A stretch of 64,000 nt of DNA from Tsukamurella spumae (lineage in GTDB: Bacteria; Actinomycetota; Actinomycetes; Mycobacteriales; Mycobacteriaceae), in contig NZ_JAAXOQ010000009.1 in NCBI RefSeq assembly GCF_012396015.1, forward strand, positions 1 through 64,000. Direction: 5' to 3'. Shown here one piece after another: positions 1-9,173 of the stretch. Below the pieces are notes generated by a model, which saw only the letters and a list, made by a program, of their open reading frames with translations, had not been told where the DNA came from and did no database searches. Each line of letters opens with the position of its first letter. Positions within the stretch are counted from its first letter, which is position 1. The position numbers and the translations under genes were made by a program.

Positions 1-76
1 CCGTGACCGTCTTACCGCTGCGGATCTGATCCCAGAACGGACGCTCCCGCTCCGCCGGGCTCTTCGGTCTTCCCAT
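1..76 (-). CDS. IS30-like transposase, N-terminal fragment (cut by window edge)
   Basis: Only the first 25 codons are present. They begin at an ATG (74-76, reverse strand) and read MGRPKSPAER followed by a FWDQIRSG segment. An 'FW-x-x-I-x-x-G' helix just after a basic start is typical of the N-terminal helix-turn-helix of actinobacterial IS30-family transposases. The element body lies beyond the left edge. The 77 bases between this start and the IclR stop include an imperfect CAAC...GTTG inverted repeat (81-106) that could belong to the element end. Family assignment rests on a very short stretch; another HTH protein is possible. Confidence 0.45.
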   Translation of the reverse strand, partial: MGRPKSPAERERPFWDQIRSGKTVT

Positions 77-153
77 CAGACAACACCTCATCTACCTCAG
101 ATGTTGCGCTGACCCCTTGGACCCAAGTGCGGGTTTCCTCTCCATAACGGTGT

Positions 154-912
154 TCAATCGGGGCGACGGGCGGCGACGCGGGAGAGGGTGAGGGCGGCGG
201 CGCGGACTGCGGGCGCGACCCGCTCGGGGCGCATGCGGTTGCTCCATCCGGCCACGGAGACGGCGGCGACGGGGGCACCGCCGGCATCGAGGACGGGGCA
301 GGCGACGCAGACCGTCCCGGCACTGGACTCCTCCCGCTCGTAGGCGACGCCGTCGTTCCGGATCCGCTGCAGCTGGCGGCGCAGGATCGTGGGCGAGGTG
401 ATGGTCCGCGGCCGCAGCCGGGGCAGGCCGGTCGCGATCACGCTGTCCACGACCTCGGCGTCCGAGAACGCCAGGATCGCCTTGCCCACGCCGGTGGCGT
501 GCGCGGGCATCCGCCCGCCGACCCGCGACGGCAGGTTCGGCGCGTCCGGCCCCGGGAGGACCTCGAAGTAGACGACCTCGGTGCCCTCGAGCCGCGCCAG
601 ATGGACGGTGTTGCGGGTGCCGGAGCGCAGGTCGGCGAGGAGCGGGCGCGCGGCGTCGACGAGATCCTGTTGTCCGGTGGCCAGCTGCCCGATCTCGAAG
701 AGCCGCAGGCCGAGCCGCAGGTCCGTGCCGGACCGCGCGAGCAGTCCCGCGGCCACGAGATACCCGGTCAGGCGGTGGACCGTCGACTTCGGTAGGCCCG
801 TGCGCCGCGCGAGCTCGGACACGCCGAGTCCGCCGTCGCCGGGCCGGTAGGCGGACAGCACGGAGGCGATCCGATCGACCGTGGCACCGTCGTTCCGCTC
901 GGCGGGACACAT
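154..912 (-). CDS. IclR-family transcriptional regulator
   Basis: A 252-residue protein of normal IclR length. The N-terminal winged helix-turn-helix occupies about residues 5-65 (GVSELARRTGLPKSTVHRL recognition helix). It is followed by the IclR effector domain with the expected 'GKAILAF' and 'VACPVLDAGG' segments. IclR proteins generally sense aromatic or organic-acid metabolites; the ligand cannot be read here. The start ATG (910-912) lies four bases after the TetR stop (TGAgtccATG), so the gene is the last of a P450-TetR-IclR operon and is probably translationally coupled. Proximity to steroid-degradation genes suggests control of a related catabolic branch (inference). Confidence 0.88.
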   Translation of the reverse strand: MCPAERNDGATVDRIASVLSAYRPGDGGLGVSELARRTGLPKSTVHRLTGYLVAAGLLARSGTDLRLGLRLFEIGQLATGQQDLVDAARPLLADLRSGTRNTVHLARLEGTEVVYFEVLPGPDAPNLPSRVGGRMPAHATGVGKAILAFSDAEVVDSVIATGLPRLRPRTITSPTILRRQLQRIRNDGVAYEREESSAGTVCVACPVLDAGGAPVAAVSVAGWSNRMRPERVAPAVRAAALTLSRVAARRPD

Positions 913-916
913 GGAC

Positions 917-1522
917 TCAGTGTGCCAGCCCGGGGCCCGCGCCGCCGCGGCTATCGACGATCGGACCGACGAACCGAACGAGGAGGTCGTGCTCGTAGTC
1001 GGTGCCGGCCCCGGGGTGCGTGAGCAGCCCGACGATGACGCGGACGACCCAGTCGAAGACCTGGGGATCGGCGAGCTCCGGCAGGTCGTCCGCGACGCGT
1101 GCGTGCGCTGCCGCAGCGGCGAGCGCGGCCGCGTTCTCCGCGAGGACGGGGCCGACGGCGAAGTCCTCCGAGTTGAACCACGCCAGCAGCGCCGGCCGCT
1201 CCCGCACGTAGGCGATCGCGGACTCGATGACCGCCACCAGCCGCTCCGGAGGCGTGCCGGTAGCCTCGTCCCGGGCCGTGAGATGGGCCAGCGCCCGGAC
1301 CATCTCGCGGAGGACGTAGGCGGAGCGCAGGCGCTCGCGGTTCGCGAAGTAGCGGTAGAGCGTGGCACGCGAGCAACCCGCGGCACGGGCGATGTCGTCC
1401 ATGCCCACCGCGGCGACGCCGTGCTCGGCGAACAGGTCCGCAGCCGCATCGAGGATCCGCTCGGTGGCGCCCGAGCGTGCGGCATCGGACCAGCCGGTGC
1501 GTGCAGTGGGTGTCATTGTCAC
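917..1522 (-). CDS. TetR-family transcriptional regulator
   Basis: A TetR repressor of about 200 residues. The N-terminal HTH (residues about 18-65) carries the family core [15 protein letters not shown] and a recognition helix ending [10 protein letters not shown]; the rest is a helical ligand-binding domain ending in a Gly-rich tail. A GTG at 1520-1522 overlaps the P450 stop codon, and an ATG lies two codons later (1514-1516). Either could be used; I give the overlapping GTG because the operon uses coupled starts. The likely target is the inverted repeat over the P450 promoter at 2757-2780 (inference from position). Confidence 0.87.
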   Translation of the reverse strand: MTMTPTARTGWSDAARSGATERILDAAADLFAEHGVAAVGMDDIARAAGCSRATLYRYFANRERLRSAYVLREMVRALAHLTARDEATGTPPERLVAVIESAIAYVRERPALLAWFNSEDFAVGPVLAENAAALAAAAAHARVADDLPELADPQVFDWVVRVIVGLLTHPGAGTDYEHDLLVRFVGPIVDSRGGAGPGLAH

Positions 1523-2739
1523 CGGCCCACGGAGACGGGCACCGCGGTGGGCCGGCGGACGTAGGCCCCGGGTGCCCAGCGCACCCCGTCGAGGTCGACG
1601 GTGACCTCGGGGATGCGGCCGAGCAGTTCCTCGAGGGCGACCCGCGACTGCATGCGCGCCGCGGCGGCGCCCAGGCAGTGGTGCGGGCCCTGCGCGAAGG
1701 AGAGGATGTTGCGCGGGTTGCGCGTGACGTCCAGTGCGTCGGCGTCGGCGCCGAAGACCGCCTCGTCGCGGTTGGCGGAGCCGTAGAGCAGCAGGACCCG
1801 ACGGTCCGCGGGAATCACCGTCCCGTCGACCTCCACGGGGCGGGTGGTGGTGCGCCCGAGCCCCTGCACCGGCGAGGTCAGGCGGAGGAACTCCTCGACC
1901 GCCCCGGGGATCAGTCCGGGATCGTCGAGGAGCAGTCTCCGCTGGTCGGGGCGCTGTTGCAGGAGCTGGATCGCACCGCCGAGCAGGCCGGTGGTGGTGT
2001 CGTTGCCACCCGCGACCATCGTGAAGGTGAATCCGAGGATCGAGACCACGCCGGCGGGATCACCGTCCGCGCCGATGCCCGCGGCGACGAGGTGCGAGAC
2101 CACGTCGTCCTCCGGCTCGGTGCGCCGCCGCTCGATCAGGGCGGCGAAGTAGGCCATGAGCTCGCCGACGGCATCGGCCGCGGAGGTCACCACGGACGCG
2201 AGGTCGCCGCCGCCCGAGTTGGCGGCGACGATGCTCTCGGTCCATCCGTCGAACCTCCCGCGGTCCTCCGGCGGCACGCCGAGGTAGTGCGCGACGACCA
2301 TGGAGGGCATGGGCTTGAACAGCTCCCGGACGATGTCGCCGCCGCCCTGCTCGCGCATGTGCTCGACCCGCTCGACCACGAAGGCGCGGACCTCGGGCTC
2401 GATCGCCGCCACCTGCCGCGGCGTGAAGCCGCGCGCCACGAGTCGACGGAACGCGGTGTGCACCGGGGGATCCTGCATGACCATCGGAGGATCGTCCTGC
2501 AGGCCGATCTTCTCGAGCTCGCCGTAGTGGAGCGTGAGGCCCTGCGCGGAGGAGAACTCCTCGGGCGAGCGGACCGCGCGCCACACGTCGGCATGGCGGG
2601 GGAGGACGTAGTACTCGAGCTCCTCGCCGTCGAGCGGGCCCGCTCGGTGGACCGCGCCGGACGCGCGGAGGTCGCGGTACAGGGAGAACGGATCCGCCCA
2701 CGTGGAGTCGGAGAAGGGGGTGAAAACGGGTGGGTGCAT
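1519..2739 (-). CDS. Cytochrome P450 monooxygenase
   Basis: A 406-residue soluble bacterial P450. Diagnostic motifs are present: the I-helix oxygen-binding AGGNDTTT at about residue 245, the ExxR pair EEFLR (K-helix), and the heme-ligand loop [10 protein letters not shown] whose Cys is the proximal iron ligand. A small ferredoxin gene (4916-5104) nearby could donate electrons. It is the first gene of a three-gene operon with TetR and IclR regulators. The neighbours act on steroid catabolites, so a terpenoid, steroid or fatty-acid substrate is plausible, but the sequence does not define it. It resembles mycobacterial CYP families involved in cholesterol side-chain or lipid oxidation only at the general level. 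Confidence 0.92.
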   Translation of the reverse strand: MHPPVFTPFSDSTWADPFSLYRDLRASGAVHRAGPLDGEELEYYVLPRHADVWRAVRSPEEFSSAQGLTLHYGELEKIGLQDDPPMVMQDPPVHTAFRRLVARGFTPRQVAAIEPEVRAFVVERVEHMREQGGGDIVRELFKPMPSMVVAHYLGVPPEDRGRFDGWTESIVAANSGGGDLASVVTSAADAVGELMAYFAALIERRRTEPEDDVVSHLVAAGIGADGDPAGVVSILGFTFTMVAGGNDTTTGLLGGAIQLLQQRPDQRRLLLDDPGLIPGAVEEFLRLTSPVQGLGRTTTRPVEVDGTVIPADRRVLLLYGSANRDEAVFGADADALDVTRNPRNILSFAQGPHHCLGAAAARMQSRVALEELLGRIPEVTVDLDGVRWAPGAYVRRPTAVPVSVGR

Positions 2740-2756
2740 CGGCGCGCTCCCGGCGT

Positions 2757-2780
2757 GAGACGAATATATCTTTCTGTCTC
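2757..2780. promoter_or_regulatory. Inverted repeat over the P450 promoter (probable TetR operator)
   Basis: GAGAC at 2757-2761 is repeated in inverted orientation as GTCTC at 2776-2780, flanking an AT-rich centre. That centre contains a reverse-strand TATATT hexamer (2763-2768) suited to be the P450 -10 box. An operator overlapping the -10, beside a gene followed by a TetR regulator, is the classical autoregulated layout. Binding is inferred, not shown. Confidence 0.5.
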
Positions 2781-2893
2781 GAATCTAAGACGATCAACGC
2801 CACACGTCAAGGGCGTAGGGCATCGCGATAGACGTCCCGCTCAGCGGAACGCGACGGTGGACGCGGTGGTCCCCCGGGGGCCACGCTGGGACC

Positions 2894-3802
2894 ATGACGG
2901 AGAAGGTAACGGCGGCCATCGTAGGCCCCGGCAACATCGGAACGGATCTGCTGGCCAAGCTGCGGCGGAGCGAACACGTGGACGTGCGCTACATGGTGGG
3001 CGTCGACCCGGAGTCGGACGGTCTCAAACGGGCCGCCGCTCTCGGGCTGGAGACCTCGGCGGAGGGCGTGGACTGGCTCCTGAGCCGGCCCGAACCCCCG
3101 CAGATCGTCTTCGAGGCGACGTCGGCGAAGGCTCATCTGGCCAACGCGCCCCGGTACGCGGAGGCCGGCATCGTCGCCGTCGACCTGACGCCCGCCGCGG
3201 TCGGCCCCCTGGCCTGTCCCGTGGTCAATCTCGAGTCGCACCTCGACGCGCCGAACGTCAACATGATCACCTGCGGCGGCCAGGCGACCATCCCGATGGT
3301 GCACGCGGTCAGCCGGGTCACGCCGGTGAGCTACGCGGAGATCGTGGCCTCGGTGTCCTCGCGCTCGGCGGGCCCCGGAACCCGCGCGAACATCGACGAG
3401 TTCACCGAGACCACCGCCCGCGCCATCGAGGAGGTGGGCGGCGCCGCCAAGGGCAAGGCGATCATCATCATCAACCCGGTCGAGCCGCCGATGATCATGC
3501 GGGACACCGTGTTCTGTGCCATCGACCCCGACGCCGACCGGGACGCGATCACCGCGTCCATCGAGAAGATGGTTGCGGACGTGCAGCAGTACGTGCCCGG
3601 CTACACGCTCAAGGCGCCCCCGCAGTACGACGAGCCCCGGCCGGGCTGGGAGGGCAAGGCGCGCGTCGCCGTGTTCCTCGAAGTGGCCGGCAACGGCGAC
3701 TACCTGCCTACCTATGCGGGCAATCTCGACATCATGACCGCCGCCGCCGCGCGCGCCGGCGAGCTGCTCGCGCAGCGCATCCTGGCAGGAGTGAAGGCAT
3801 GA
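2894..3802 (+). CDS. hsaG: Acetaldehyde/propanal dehydrogenase (CoA-acylating), HsaG type
   Basis: A 302-residue enzyme of the BphJ/HsaG/MhpF family. It converts the aldehyde released by HsaF (propanal in steroid catabolism) to the acyl-CoA using NAD and CoA. The N-terminal Rossmann motif GPGNIGTDL starts at about residue 11; the catalytic Cys lies in [12 protein letters not shown] at about residue 127; the conserved [12 protein letters not shown] segment is present. Its stop overlaps the aldolase start (ATGA), matching the obligate channelled HsaF-HsaG complex. It diverges from the P450 operon. In M. tuberculosis the orthologues lie in the cholesterol cluster with hsaE. Confidence 0.95.
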   Translation: MTEKVTAAIVGPGNIGTDLLAKLRRSEHVDVRYMVGVDPESDGLKRAAALGLETSAEGVDWLLSRPEPPQIVFEATSAKAHLANAPRYAEAGIVAVDLTPAAVGPLACPVVNLESHLDAPNVNMITCGGQATIPMVHAVSRVTPVSYAEIVASVSSRSAGPGTRANIDEFTETTARAIEEVGGAAKGKAIIIINPVEPPMIMRDTVFCAIDPDADRDAITASIEKMVADVQQYVPGYTLKAPPQYDEPRPGWEGKARVAVFLEVAGNGDYLPTYAGNLDIMTAAAARAGELLAQRILAGVKA

Positions 3803-4857
3803 CCGGCATCAACGGAGACCTGTGGAGCGACCCGAACCGGGACGTCCGCATCGTCGACACCTCACTGCGCGACGGCAGCCACGCCATGGCGCACCAGTTC
3901 ACCGAGCAGAACGTCCGCGACACCGTGCGCGCCCTCGACGGCGCGGGGGTCTCGCTCATCGAGGTCACCCACGGGGACGGCCTGGGCGGCAGCACCTTCA
4001 ACTACGGCTTCTCCCTGGTCGACGAGCGCAAGCTGATCGCCGCCGCCGTCGACGAGGCGCAGCAGGCGAAGATCGCCGTGCTCATGCTGCCTGGCCTCGG
4101 CACCGTGGAGGACATTCGGGTCGCGGCGGATCTCGGCGCGGGCGCGCTGCGCATCGCCACCCATTGCACCGAGGCGGACGTCTCGATCCAGCACTTCGGT
4201 GCCGCACGGGAACTGGGCCTGGAGACGGTCGGCTTCCTCATGCTCTCGCACATGTCCACTCCCGAGGCGCTCGCGAAGCAGGCGCGGATCATGGCCGACG
4301 CGGGCTGCCAGTGCGTCTACGTCGTGGACTCCGCCGGCGCGCTGATCCTCGAGGACGCCGGCGACCGCGTGGCGGCCCTGGTGGCGGAGCTGGGCGAGGA
4401 TGCGCAGGTGGGCTACCACGGGCACCAGAACCTCAGCTTCGGCGTGGCCAACTCGGTCATCGCCTACCGGGCGGGCGCCAAGCAGATCGACGGTTCGCTG
4501 CTGGCCCTCGGTGCCGGCGCGGGCAATTCGCCGACGGAGGTCCTCTCGGCCGCCTTCGAGAAGCTGGGCGTGCGCACCGGTACCGACAAGGACGCGCTCA
4601 TGGCCGCCGCGGAGGACGTGGTCAAGCCGTACATCACGCGTCTGCCGGTCATGGACCGCAGCTCGATCGTGCAGGGCGCCGCGGGCGTGTACTCCAGCTT
4701 CCTGCTGCACGCCGAGCGGGCGGCTGAGCGCTACGGCGTGCCGGCCTACGAGATCCTCTACGAGTGCGGTCGGCGCGGATACGTCGGCGGCCAGGAGGAC
4801 ATGATCATCGCCATCGCGGTCGAGATGTCCGAGGCGAAGAAGGCGCAGAAGGTCTGA
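3799..4857 (+). CDS. hsaF: 4-hydroxy-2-oxovalerate/-hexanoate aldolase, HsaF type
   Basis: A 352-residue class II pyruvate aldolase (DmpG/BphI/HsaF). It cleaves 4-hydroxy-2-oxo acids to pyruvate and an aldehyde that is passed to HsaG. The DRE-TIM motif [11 protein letters not shown] near residue 18 supplies the metal-binding Asp and catalytic Arg; [10 protein letters not shown] near residue 212 supplies the two metal-binding His. The C-terminal 60 residues form the DmpG communication domain that contacts the dehydrogenase. The ATG at 3799 overlaps the hsaG stop; longer readings upstream run antisense or out of frame through hsaG and are artefacts. Confidence 0.95.
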   Translation: MTGINGDLWSDPNRDVRIVDTSLRDGSHAMAHQFTEQNVRDTVRALDGAGVSLIEVTHGDGLGGSTFNYGFSLVDERKLIAAAVDEAQQAKIAVLMLPGLGTVEDIRVAADLGAGALRIATHCTEADVSIQHFGAARELGLETVGFLMLSHMSTPEALAKQARIMADAGCQCVYVVDSAGALILEDAGDRVAALVAELGEDAQVGYHGHQNLSFGVANSVIAYRAGAKQIDGSLLALGAGAGNSPTEVLSAAFEKLGVRTGTDKDALMAAAEDVVKPYITRLPVMDRSSIVQGAAGVYSSFLLHAERAAERYGVPAYEILYECGRRGYVGGQEDMIIAIAVEMSEAKKAQKV

Positions 4858-4863
4858 CCGGAC

Positions 4864-4890
4864 GGGGCCCGGCGCGCACCGTCGGGCCCC
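4864..4890. terminator. Bidirectional terminator hairpin between hsaF and ferredoxin
   Basis: A perfect 8-bp stem, GGGGCCCG (4864-4871) and CGGGCCCC (4883-4890), with an 11-base loop in the 58-base gap between two convergent genes. There is no U-tract, as usual in high-GC actinobacteria. Confidence 0.65.
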
Positions 4891-4915
4891 CGACCCGCTG
4901 CCGTCCGGGGCGGGA

Positions 4916-5104
4916 TCAGTCCTGGATCAGGATGGCCTGGGTGGGGCACTGACTCGCCGCGTACTCGATGTCCTCGCGGTCGGCGTCGGTGAGGCCCTCG
5001 TCGGTGGCCTCCGCGAAGCCCTCGTCGTTGACCTCGAAGACATCGGGCCGGATGCCCTCGCAGACACCGAATCCGGTGCAGGCGTCGCCGATCGTGATCT
5101 TCAT
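4916..5104 (-). CDS. Small 3Fe-4S ferredoxin
   Basis: A 62-residue acidic ferredoxin. The cluster ligands are Cys9, Cys15 (C-T-G-F-G-V-C, with Gly replacing the usual second Cys) and a distal Cys in the QCPTQ motif. Three Cys with this spacing indicate a 3Fe-4S cluster, the type that serves actinobacterial P450s. It sits 46 bases downstream of hsaE on the same strand and is probably co-transcribed with it; the P450 at 1519-2739 is the obvious candidate partner. Confidence 0.93.
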   Translation of the reverse strand: MKITIGDACTGFGVCEGIRPDVFEVNDEGFAEATDEGLTDADREDIEYAASQCPTQAILIQD

Positions 5105-5150
5105 GTCGTACTCCGTTCTCGCAGGGTGCAGGGTGCAGGGGACGAGGGCG

Positions 5151-5936
5151 TCAGGCGGCCAGGACCGCGGTCACGGATCCGAGCGGGCCCATGTCGGCGA
5201 CGACGACATCGCCGGCGCGGACGGGCTCGGCCCGGGTCATCGATCCGGGTAGCACGACGTGCCCGGGCCGCAGCACGGTGCCGAGCGGCCCGACGGTGTT
5301 GGCGAGCCAGACGAGCGCGTTGATGGGCGAGCCCAGGACGGCGCCGCCGGCGCCCGTGCCCACCTGCTCGCCGCTGATCCGGAACGTGCATCCGACGGTG
5401 CGAAGGTCGATGTCGTGCAGGCGGGTGGGCCGGCTGCCGAGGATCACGCCGCCGGACGAGGCGTTGTCGGCGACGGTGTCGACGATCGAGATGTTCCAGT
5501 CCGTGATGCGTGAGTCCACCACCTCGAGCGCGGGCACCACGAAGTCGACCGCGCGGATCGCATCGGCGACCGTCACGCCGGGGCCGCTGAGCTCGCGGCC
5601 GAGGACGAAGGCGATCTCGGGTTCGATCCGCGGCTGCATCCACGACGAGGTGTCGATCGGCAGCTGCTCGAGGTGGAACATCGACGCCGTGAGGTGCCCG
5701 AAATCGGGTTCGTAGACGTTCATCTGGCGCTGCATCGCCGGCGACGCCAGCCCGACCTTGTGGCCCTTCACCAGATCACCGTCGGCCTCCCAGCGGCGTA
5801 CCTGCTCCTGCTGGATGCGGTACGCGTCGGTGATCGTCGCCTCGGGGAAGCGCTCGATGATCGGGCCGATCGGCGTGCGCGCCGCGTAGGCGCCGAGCAG
5901 TGCATCGGCGGCGGCGGAGATGGCGGAATCGTCCAT
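5151..5936 (-). CDS. hsaE: 2-hydroxypenta-2,4-dienoate hydratase, HsaE type
   Basis: A 261-residue member of the 2-keto-4-pentenoate hydratase/FAH superfamily. It hydrates the 2-hydroxydienoate formed by ring cleavage to the 4-hydroxy-2-oxo acid that HsaF cleaves. Diagnostic are the KGHKVGLAS segment near residue 58 and the metal ligands in PRIEPEIAFVLG near residue 102. The gene has its own promoter: a reverse-strand TAATAT hexamer (5943-5948) six bases before the ATG suggests a leaderless mRNA, and the KstR-type box at 5947-5960 overlaps it. hsaE, hsaF and hsaG make up the complete terminal segment of this pathway. Confidence 0.93.
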   Translation of the reverse strand: MDDSAISAAADALLGAYAARTPIGPIIERFPEATITDAYRIQQEQVRRWEADGDLVKGHKVGLASPAMQRQMNVYEPDFGHLTASMFHLEQLPIDTSSWMQPRIEPEIAFVLGRELSGPGVTVADAIRAVDFVVPALEVVDSRITDWNISIVDTVADNASSGGVILGSRPTRLHDIDLRTVGCTFRISGEQVGTGAGGAVLGSPINALVWLANTVGPLGTVLRPGHVVLPGSMTRAEPVRAGDVVVADMGPLGSVTAVLAA

Positions 5937-5946
5937 GGTCGAATAT

Positions 5947-5960
5947 TAGAACAGGTTCCA
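5947..5960. promoter_or_regulatory. KstR operator before hsaE
   Basis: TAGAACAGGTTCCA matches every fixed position of the published KstR consensus TnnAACnnGTTnnA. It lies 10 bases upstream of the hsaE start and overlaps its probable -10 box, so KstR binding would block transcription of hsaE and the ferredoxin gene. Confidence 0.78.
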
Positions 5961-5996
5961 GTCCAGCGGTGGTGAACCGGCCGTACTGGGTTCGGA

Positions 5997-8087
5997 TCAG
6001 GAGCGCGGGAGGCCCAGCAACTGCTCCGCGGCGACATTGCGCAGGATCTGCTCGGTGCCGCCCGCGATCGACAAGCAGCGGCTGAGCAGGAACTCGTACC
6101 GCGCGTCGGCGGGGTCCTCGGGGCCGGCCACGGCACCGTCGGGACCGAGGCTGCGCAGGCCGGCCTCCGCGACCGCCTGACGGTGGCGCACGCCCACCAG
6201 CTTGCGGACGCTGGACGCGGCACCGGGGTCCTGCCCGCCGACGCTGGCGATGACGGCCCGCAGGTCGAGGAGCGAGCAGGAGGCCGCCTCGGTGATCAGC
6301 GCACCGAGCTCGCCGCCGTCGACGTTCGCGCCCGGTTCGGCGATGAGCGCCTCAAGGCGCGCGCCCAGGCCGGAGCCGCTCATCGCGACCCGCTCGTTGG
6401 CGAGCGTGGTGCGAGCGAGCCGCCAGCCGCCGTCGACCGGCCCGACCACGCAGTCGTCGGGCACGAAGACGTCCTCGAGGAACACCTCGTTGAACCGGAC
6501 ATCGCCGGTGATCTCCCGCAGTGGCCGCACGTCCAGGCCGTCCGACAGCATGTCGACGAGGAAGTAGGTGATGCCCTTGTGCTTCGGCGCGTCGGGGTCG
6601 GTGCGGGCCAGGCAGATCGCCCAGTCCGCCTCGTGCGCGAGCGAGGTCCACACCTTCTGGCCGGTCAGCGACCAGCCGCCCTCGACCCGTGTCGCCCTCG
6701 TGCGCAGCGACGCCAGGTCCGAGCCGGCCTCGGGCTCGCTGAACAGCTGGCACCAGCTGATCTCTCCGAACAGGGTCGGCCACACGAAGCGCTCCGCCTG
6801 CTCGGCGGTGCCGTGCTCGAGGATGGTGGGCGCGGCCCACGCCCCGATCACGAGCGTCGGCCGCTCGATCCCGGCCGCCTCGAGCGCGCCGTCCAACACG
6901 ATCTGCTCGGCCGGGCCCGCGCCGCGGCCGTAGGGCGGATCCCAGTGCGGCACCAGCAGTCCGGACTCCGCCAGCGCACGCCGTTGCTCGTCCGCGGGAA
7001 GCTCTGCGATCGCCGCGACCTGTGCCGCGGCGCCCGCGTGGTCACCGTCCACCTCGTAGTCGAGCCCCCTGCGCACGCCCGCCCGGGCGAGTTCCGCGGC
7101 GCGCGTTCGCCAGCGCGACGAATCGCCCAGCAGCGCCCGGAGCGAGGTCGCGCGACGCAGGTACAGGTGGGCGTCGTGCTCGAAGGTGAAGCCGATGCCG
7201 CCGAGCACCTGGATCGCGTCCTTGGCGTTGTCCACTGCGGCGTCGAGCGCGCCCGCGGCGGCGACCGCAGCGGCGAGCAGGTGCTCCGGGCCCGCCCCGA
7301 GAGATCGAGCAGCGTCCCACGCCAGCGCGGCGGATTGTTCCGAGCGGCAGAGCATGTCGGCCGCGATCTGCTTGACCGCCTGGAACGAGCCGATCGGCTT
7401 GCCGAACTGCACTCGGACCTTGGCGTACTCGGCGGCGGTGCGCAGCGACCAGGCCGCGACCCCCGCGGCCTCCGCGGCGGCGAACGCGGCGAGCGCCGCG
7501 CGGGCGTCGTCCGAGGTGACCCCGGGGACCAGGGTGTCATCGCCGAAGACGGGGTCCTCCAGACGGACCCGCGCGAGGGGGCGCGAGGTATCGAACCCGG
7601 CAACGGTTTCCACGATGACTCCGGGGTGCCCGGGCGGCAGCAGGTGCCACGCGGCCTCGGGCGAGGCCACGAGGAGATGCGAGCCCGGGGTCGCGTCCGG
7701 GGCGAGCGAGCCGTCACCGTCGACGACGAGTGCGGCGCGTGCCTCCCCCGCAGCGAGTGCGGCCCGCACGTCCGCGAGCCGGTCCGTTCCGCGCAGGTGA
7801 TGTTCCAGCAGGACACCGACCGCGATGGTGCCGGCGATCGGACCGGGGGCGAGGACTGCGGTCGCGGCTTCGACGGCGGCGGCCGCATCGTCGGCGGTCC
7901 CGCCGAACCCGCCCAGGTCCTCGCTCAGCGTGATGCCGAAGACCCCGATGTCGGCCAGGCCGCGCCACGCCTTCTCCACGGCGCCGGGGTCGCCGGAGCG
8001 GACGGCGTCGACGGGGTGCGCGCGGTCCGCCCAGTCACGGATCGAATCGGCGAGGGCGATCTGGACATCGGTGAGCGCGAGGGCCAT
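5997..8087 (-). CDS. fadE34: Double-length acyl-CoA dehydrogenase (FadE34/ChsE3-like)
   Basis: A 696-residue protein containing two acyl-CoA dehydrogenase modules in tandem. The N-terminal module spans about residues 1-340. The C-terminal module spans about 345-696, with SEPEAGSDLASLRTRA in the FAD/substrate mid-domain and the terminal GGTEQILRNVAAEQLLG helix. This fused layout and length match mycobacterial FadE34 (about 711 residues, ChsE3), which dehydrogenates a steroid side-chain CoA thioester. It lies 27 bases after mceF and so ends the MCE operon, coupling substrate import to side-chain oxidation. The ATG at 8087 is preceded by GGAG. Confidence 0.85.
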   Translation of the reverse strand: MALALTDVQIALADSIRDWADRAHPVDAVRSGDPGAVEKAWRGLADIGVFGITLSEDLGGFGGTADDAAAAVEAATAVLAPGPIAGTIAVGVLLEHHLRGTDRLADVRAALAAGEARAALVVDGDGSLAPDATPGSHLLVASPEAAWHLLPPGHPGVIVETVAGFDTSRPLARVRLEDPVFGDDTLVPGVTSDDARAALAAFAAAEAAGVAAWSLRTAAEYAKVRVQFGKPIGSFQAVKQIAADMLCRSEQSAALAWDAARSLGAGPEHLLAAAVAAAGALDAAVDNAKDAIQVLGGIGFTFEHDAHLYLRRATSLRALLGDSSRWRTRAAELARAGVRRGLDYEVDGDHAGAAAQVAAIAELPADEQRRALAESGLLVPHWDPPYGRGAGPAEQIVLDGALEAAGIERPTLVIGAWAAPTILEHGTAEQAERFVWPTLFGEISWCQLFSEPEAGSDLASLRTRATRVEGGWSLTGQKVWTSLAHEADWAICLARTDPDAPKHKGITYFLVDMLSDGLDVRPLREITGDVRFNEVFLEDVFVPDDCVVGPVDGGWRLARTTLANERVAMSGSGLGARLEALIAEPGANVDGGELGALITEAASCSLLDLRAVIASVGGQDPGAASSVRKLVGVRHRQAVAEAGLRSLGPDGAVAGPEDPADARYEFLLSRCLSIAGGTEQILRNVAAEQLLGLPRS

Positions 8088-8114
8088 TTCTCCGGGGTCT
8101 CCTTCGGTCCCGCG

Positions 8115-9173
8115 TCAGCGGGGCTGGGCAGGGGTGCTGGACGGTGCGGCGGCCCCGGAGGTCGACGGTGCGGCGCTCGACGGTGCGGTGGAGGGTTTCG
8201 GGGCCGTCGCCCCCGCGGGGGCGCTCGGCGGTGCCATTCGTAGCGTGACGGCGCCGGTGCGGCCGCGAACGGACGCCAGCGCGGTGTCGAGCAACTGCCC
8301 GCCGTTGATGGTCGAGAGGGGCTCGGCCATGGCCCGTACCGACGGGAGCACCAGGTCGGACAGGTACTGCACGCTGGGCGCCGCGCCGTCCTCGAACTTC
8401 TGAATGATCTTGAACAGCTCGAGCATGCCGTTCTGGATGACGTTCGGGTAGTCGCCCTTGCTCATGTAGTTCACGGAGTACGGCGCCATGTCGCTGTAGC
8501 CCTTGCCGAAGGTCCGCAGTGGCTGGTCGAGGCTCAGCAGCAGTGCGCCGACGTCGCCCGCGCGCGGGGTGATCGAGTTGAAGGACTGCATGAGGTCCTT
8601 GATGTCGGGCAGCTGCCGCAGGATCGATGTCGCGGTGAGCAGCGCGCCGGCGTCGATCGTGGGCACGGTCTGCTCGCCGGCGGGCAGTGCCTCGTCCGCA
8701 CGAGTGAGGAGACGCTGCACCGTCGCGGGGTCGAGCTGTTTCATCAGGCGCGACAGCGAACTCGACAGCGCGCCGACGGTGGAATCGGCGGTGTCCACGA
8801 CGCCCTCGAGGCGGGCGCCGTCGGGGACGGGCGCACCGTCGCCCTGTGCGATGGTGAGATAGGTCTCGCCCAGCCCGGACAGGTTCTGGACCCGGATCTT
8901 CGCGCCGGAGGTGATCCGGGTGTCCTTGGCGTAGCGGACCTCGACCTCCACGCGGTCGGCGTTGACCGCGAGGGCACGTACCTTGCCGACCTCGACGCCG
9001 CGGTCGAGGACGCGGGAACCCTCCTGCAGCCCGTTGGCGTCCGTCAGCTGGATGAACGCCGTGCGCTGCCCCGAGGGCGAGAACCATTGCACGCCCTGCT
9101 GTCCCAGGAGGAGGACCGACACCACGACGAGCGCGATCAGGCCGAGGGTGGAGGCGATGGAGGAACGCGTCAT
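8115..9173 (-). CDS. mce4F: MCE-family protein F (importer needle subunit)
   Basis: A 352-residue MCE protein: an N-terminal membrane anchor (residues about 5-27), the single MCE/MlaD domain (about 38-115) with the family GSRVLDRGVEVGKV motif, then a long helical region. The last 45 residues are a low-complexity Ala/Pro/Ser tail, usual for the last MCE subunit. The ATG (9171-9173) overlaps the mceE stop (ATGA); readings extending upstream are out of register with that coupling. MCE subunits form a heterohexameric periplasmic tunnel delivering lipid or sterol to the YrbE permeases. Assignment to the mce4 class rests on kstR adjacency. Confidence 0.9.
   Translation of the reverse strand: MTRSSIASTLGLIALVVVSVLLLGQQGVQWFSPSGQRTAFIQLTDANGLQEGSRVLDRGVEVGKVRALAVNADRVEVEVRYAKDTRITSGAKIRVQNLSGLGETYLTIAQGDGAPVPDGARLEGVVDTADSTVGALSSSLSRLMKQLDPATVQRLLTRADEALPAGEQTVPTIDAGALLTATSILRQLPDIKDLMQSFNSITPRAGDVGALLLSLDQPLRTFGKGYSDMAPYSVNYMSKGDYPNVIQNGMLELFKIIQKFEDGAAPSVQYLSDLVLPSVRAMAEPLSTINGGQLLDTALASVRGRTGAVTLRMAPPSAPAGATAPKPSTAPSSAAPSTSGAAAPSSTPAQPR

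Noticed and set aside
154-1485. Apparent TetR-IclR fusion in one reverse frame
   Set aside because: The upstream part is a shadow of the TetR gene; the IclR protein starts at 912 after the TetR stop.
2740-2893. KstR2-type operator before hsaG
   Set aside because: I found no AnCAAGnnCTTGnT match; only a lone GTCAAGG without its partner half.
1477-3798. Long forward frame fused upstream of hsaF
   Set aside because: The part before 3799 is antisense to P450 and out of frame in hsaG; the true hsaF start is the ATG overlapping the hsaG stop.
8000-8114. Proline/Ala/Ser-rich tail of MceF considered as a separate repeat element
   Set aside because: It is coding, in frame, and such tails are common in the last MCE subunit; the two CGACGGTGC copies there are covered by the nonamer finding.
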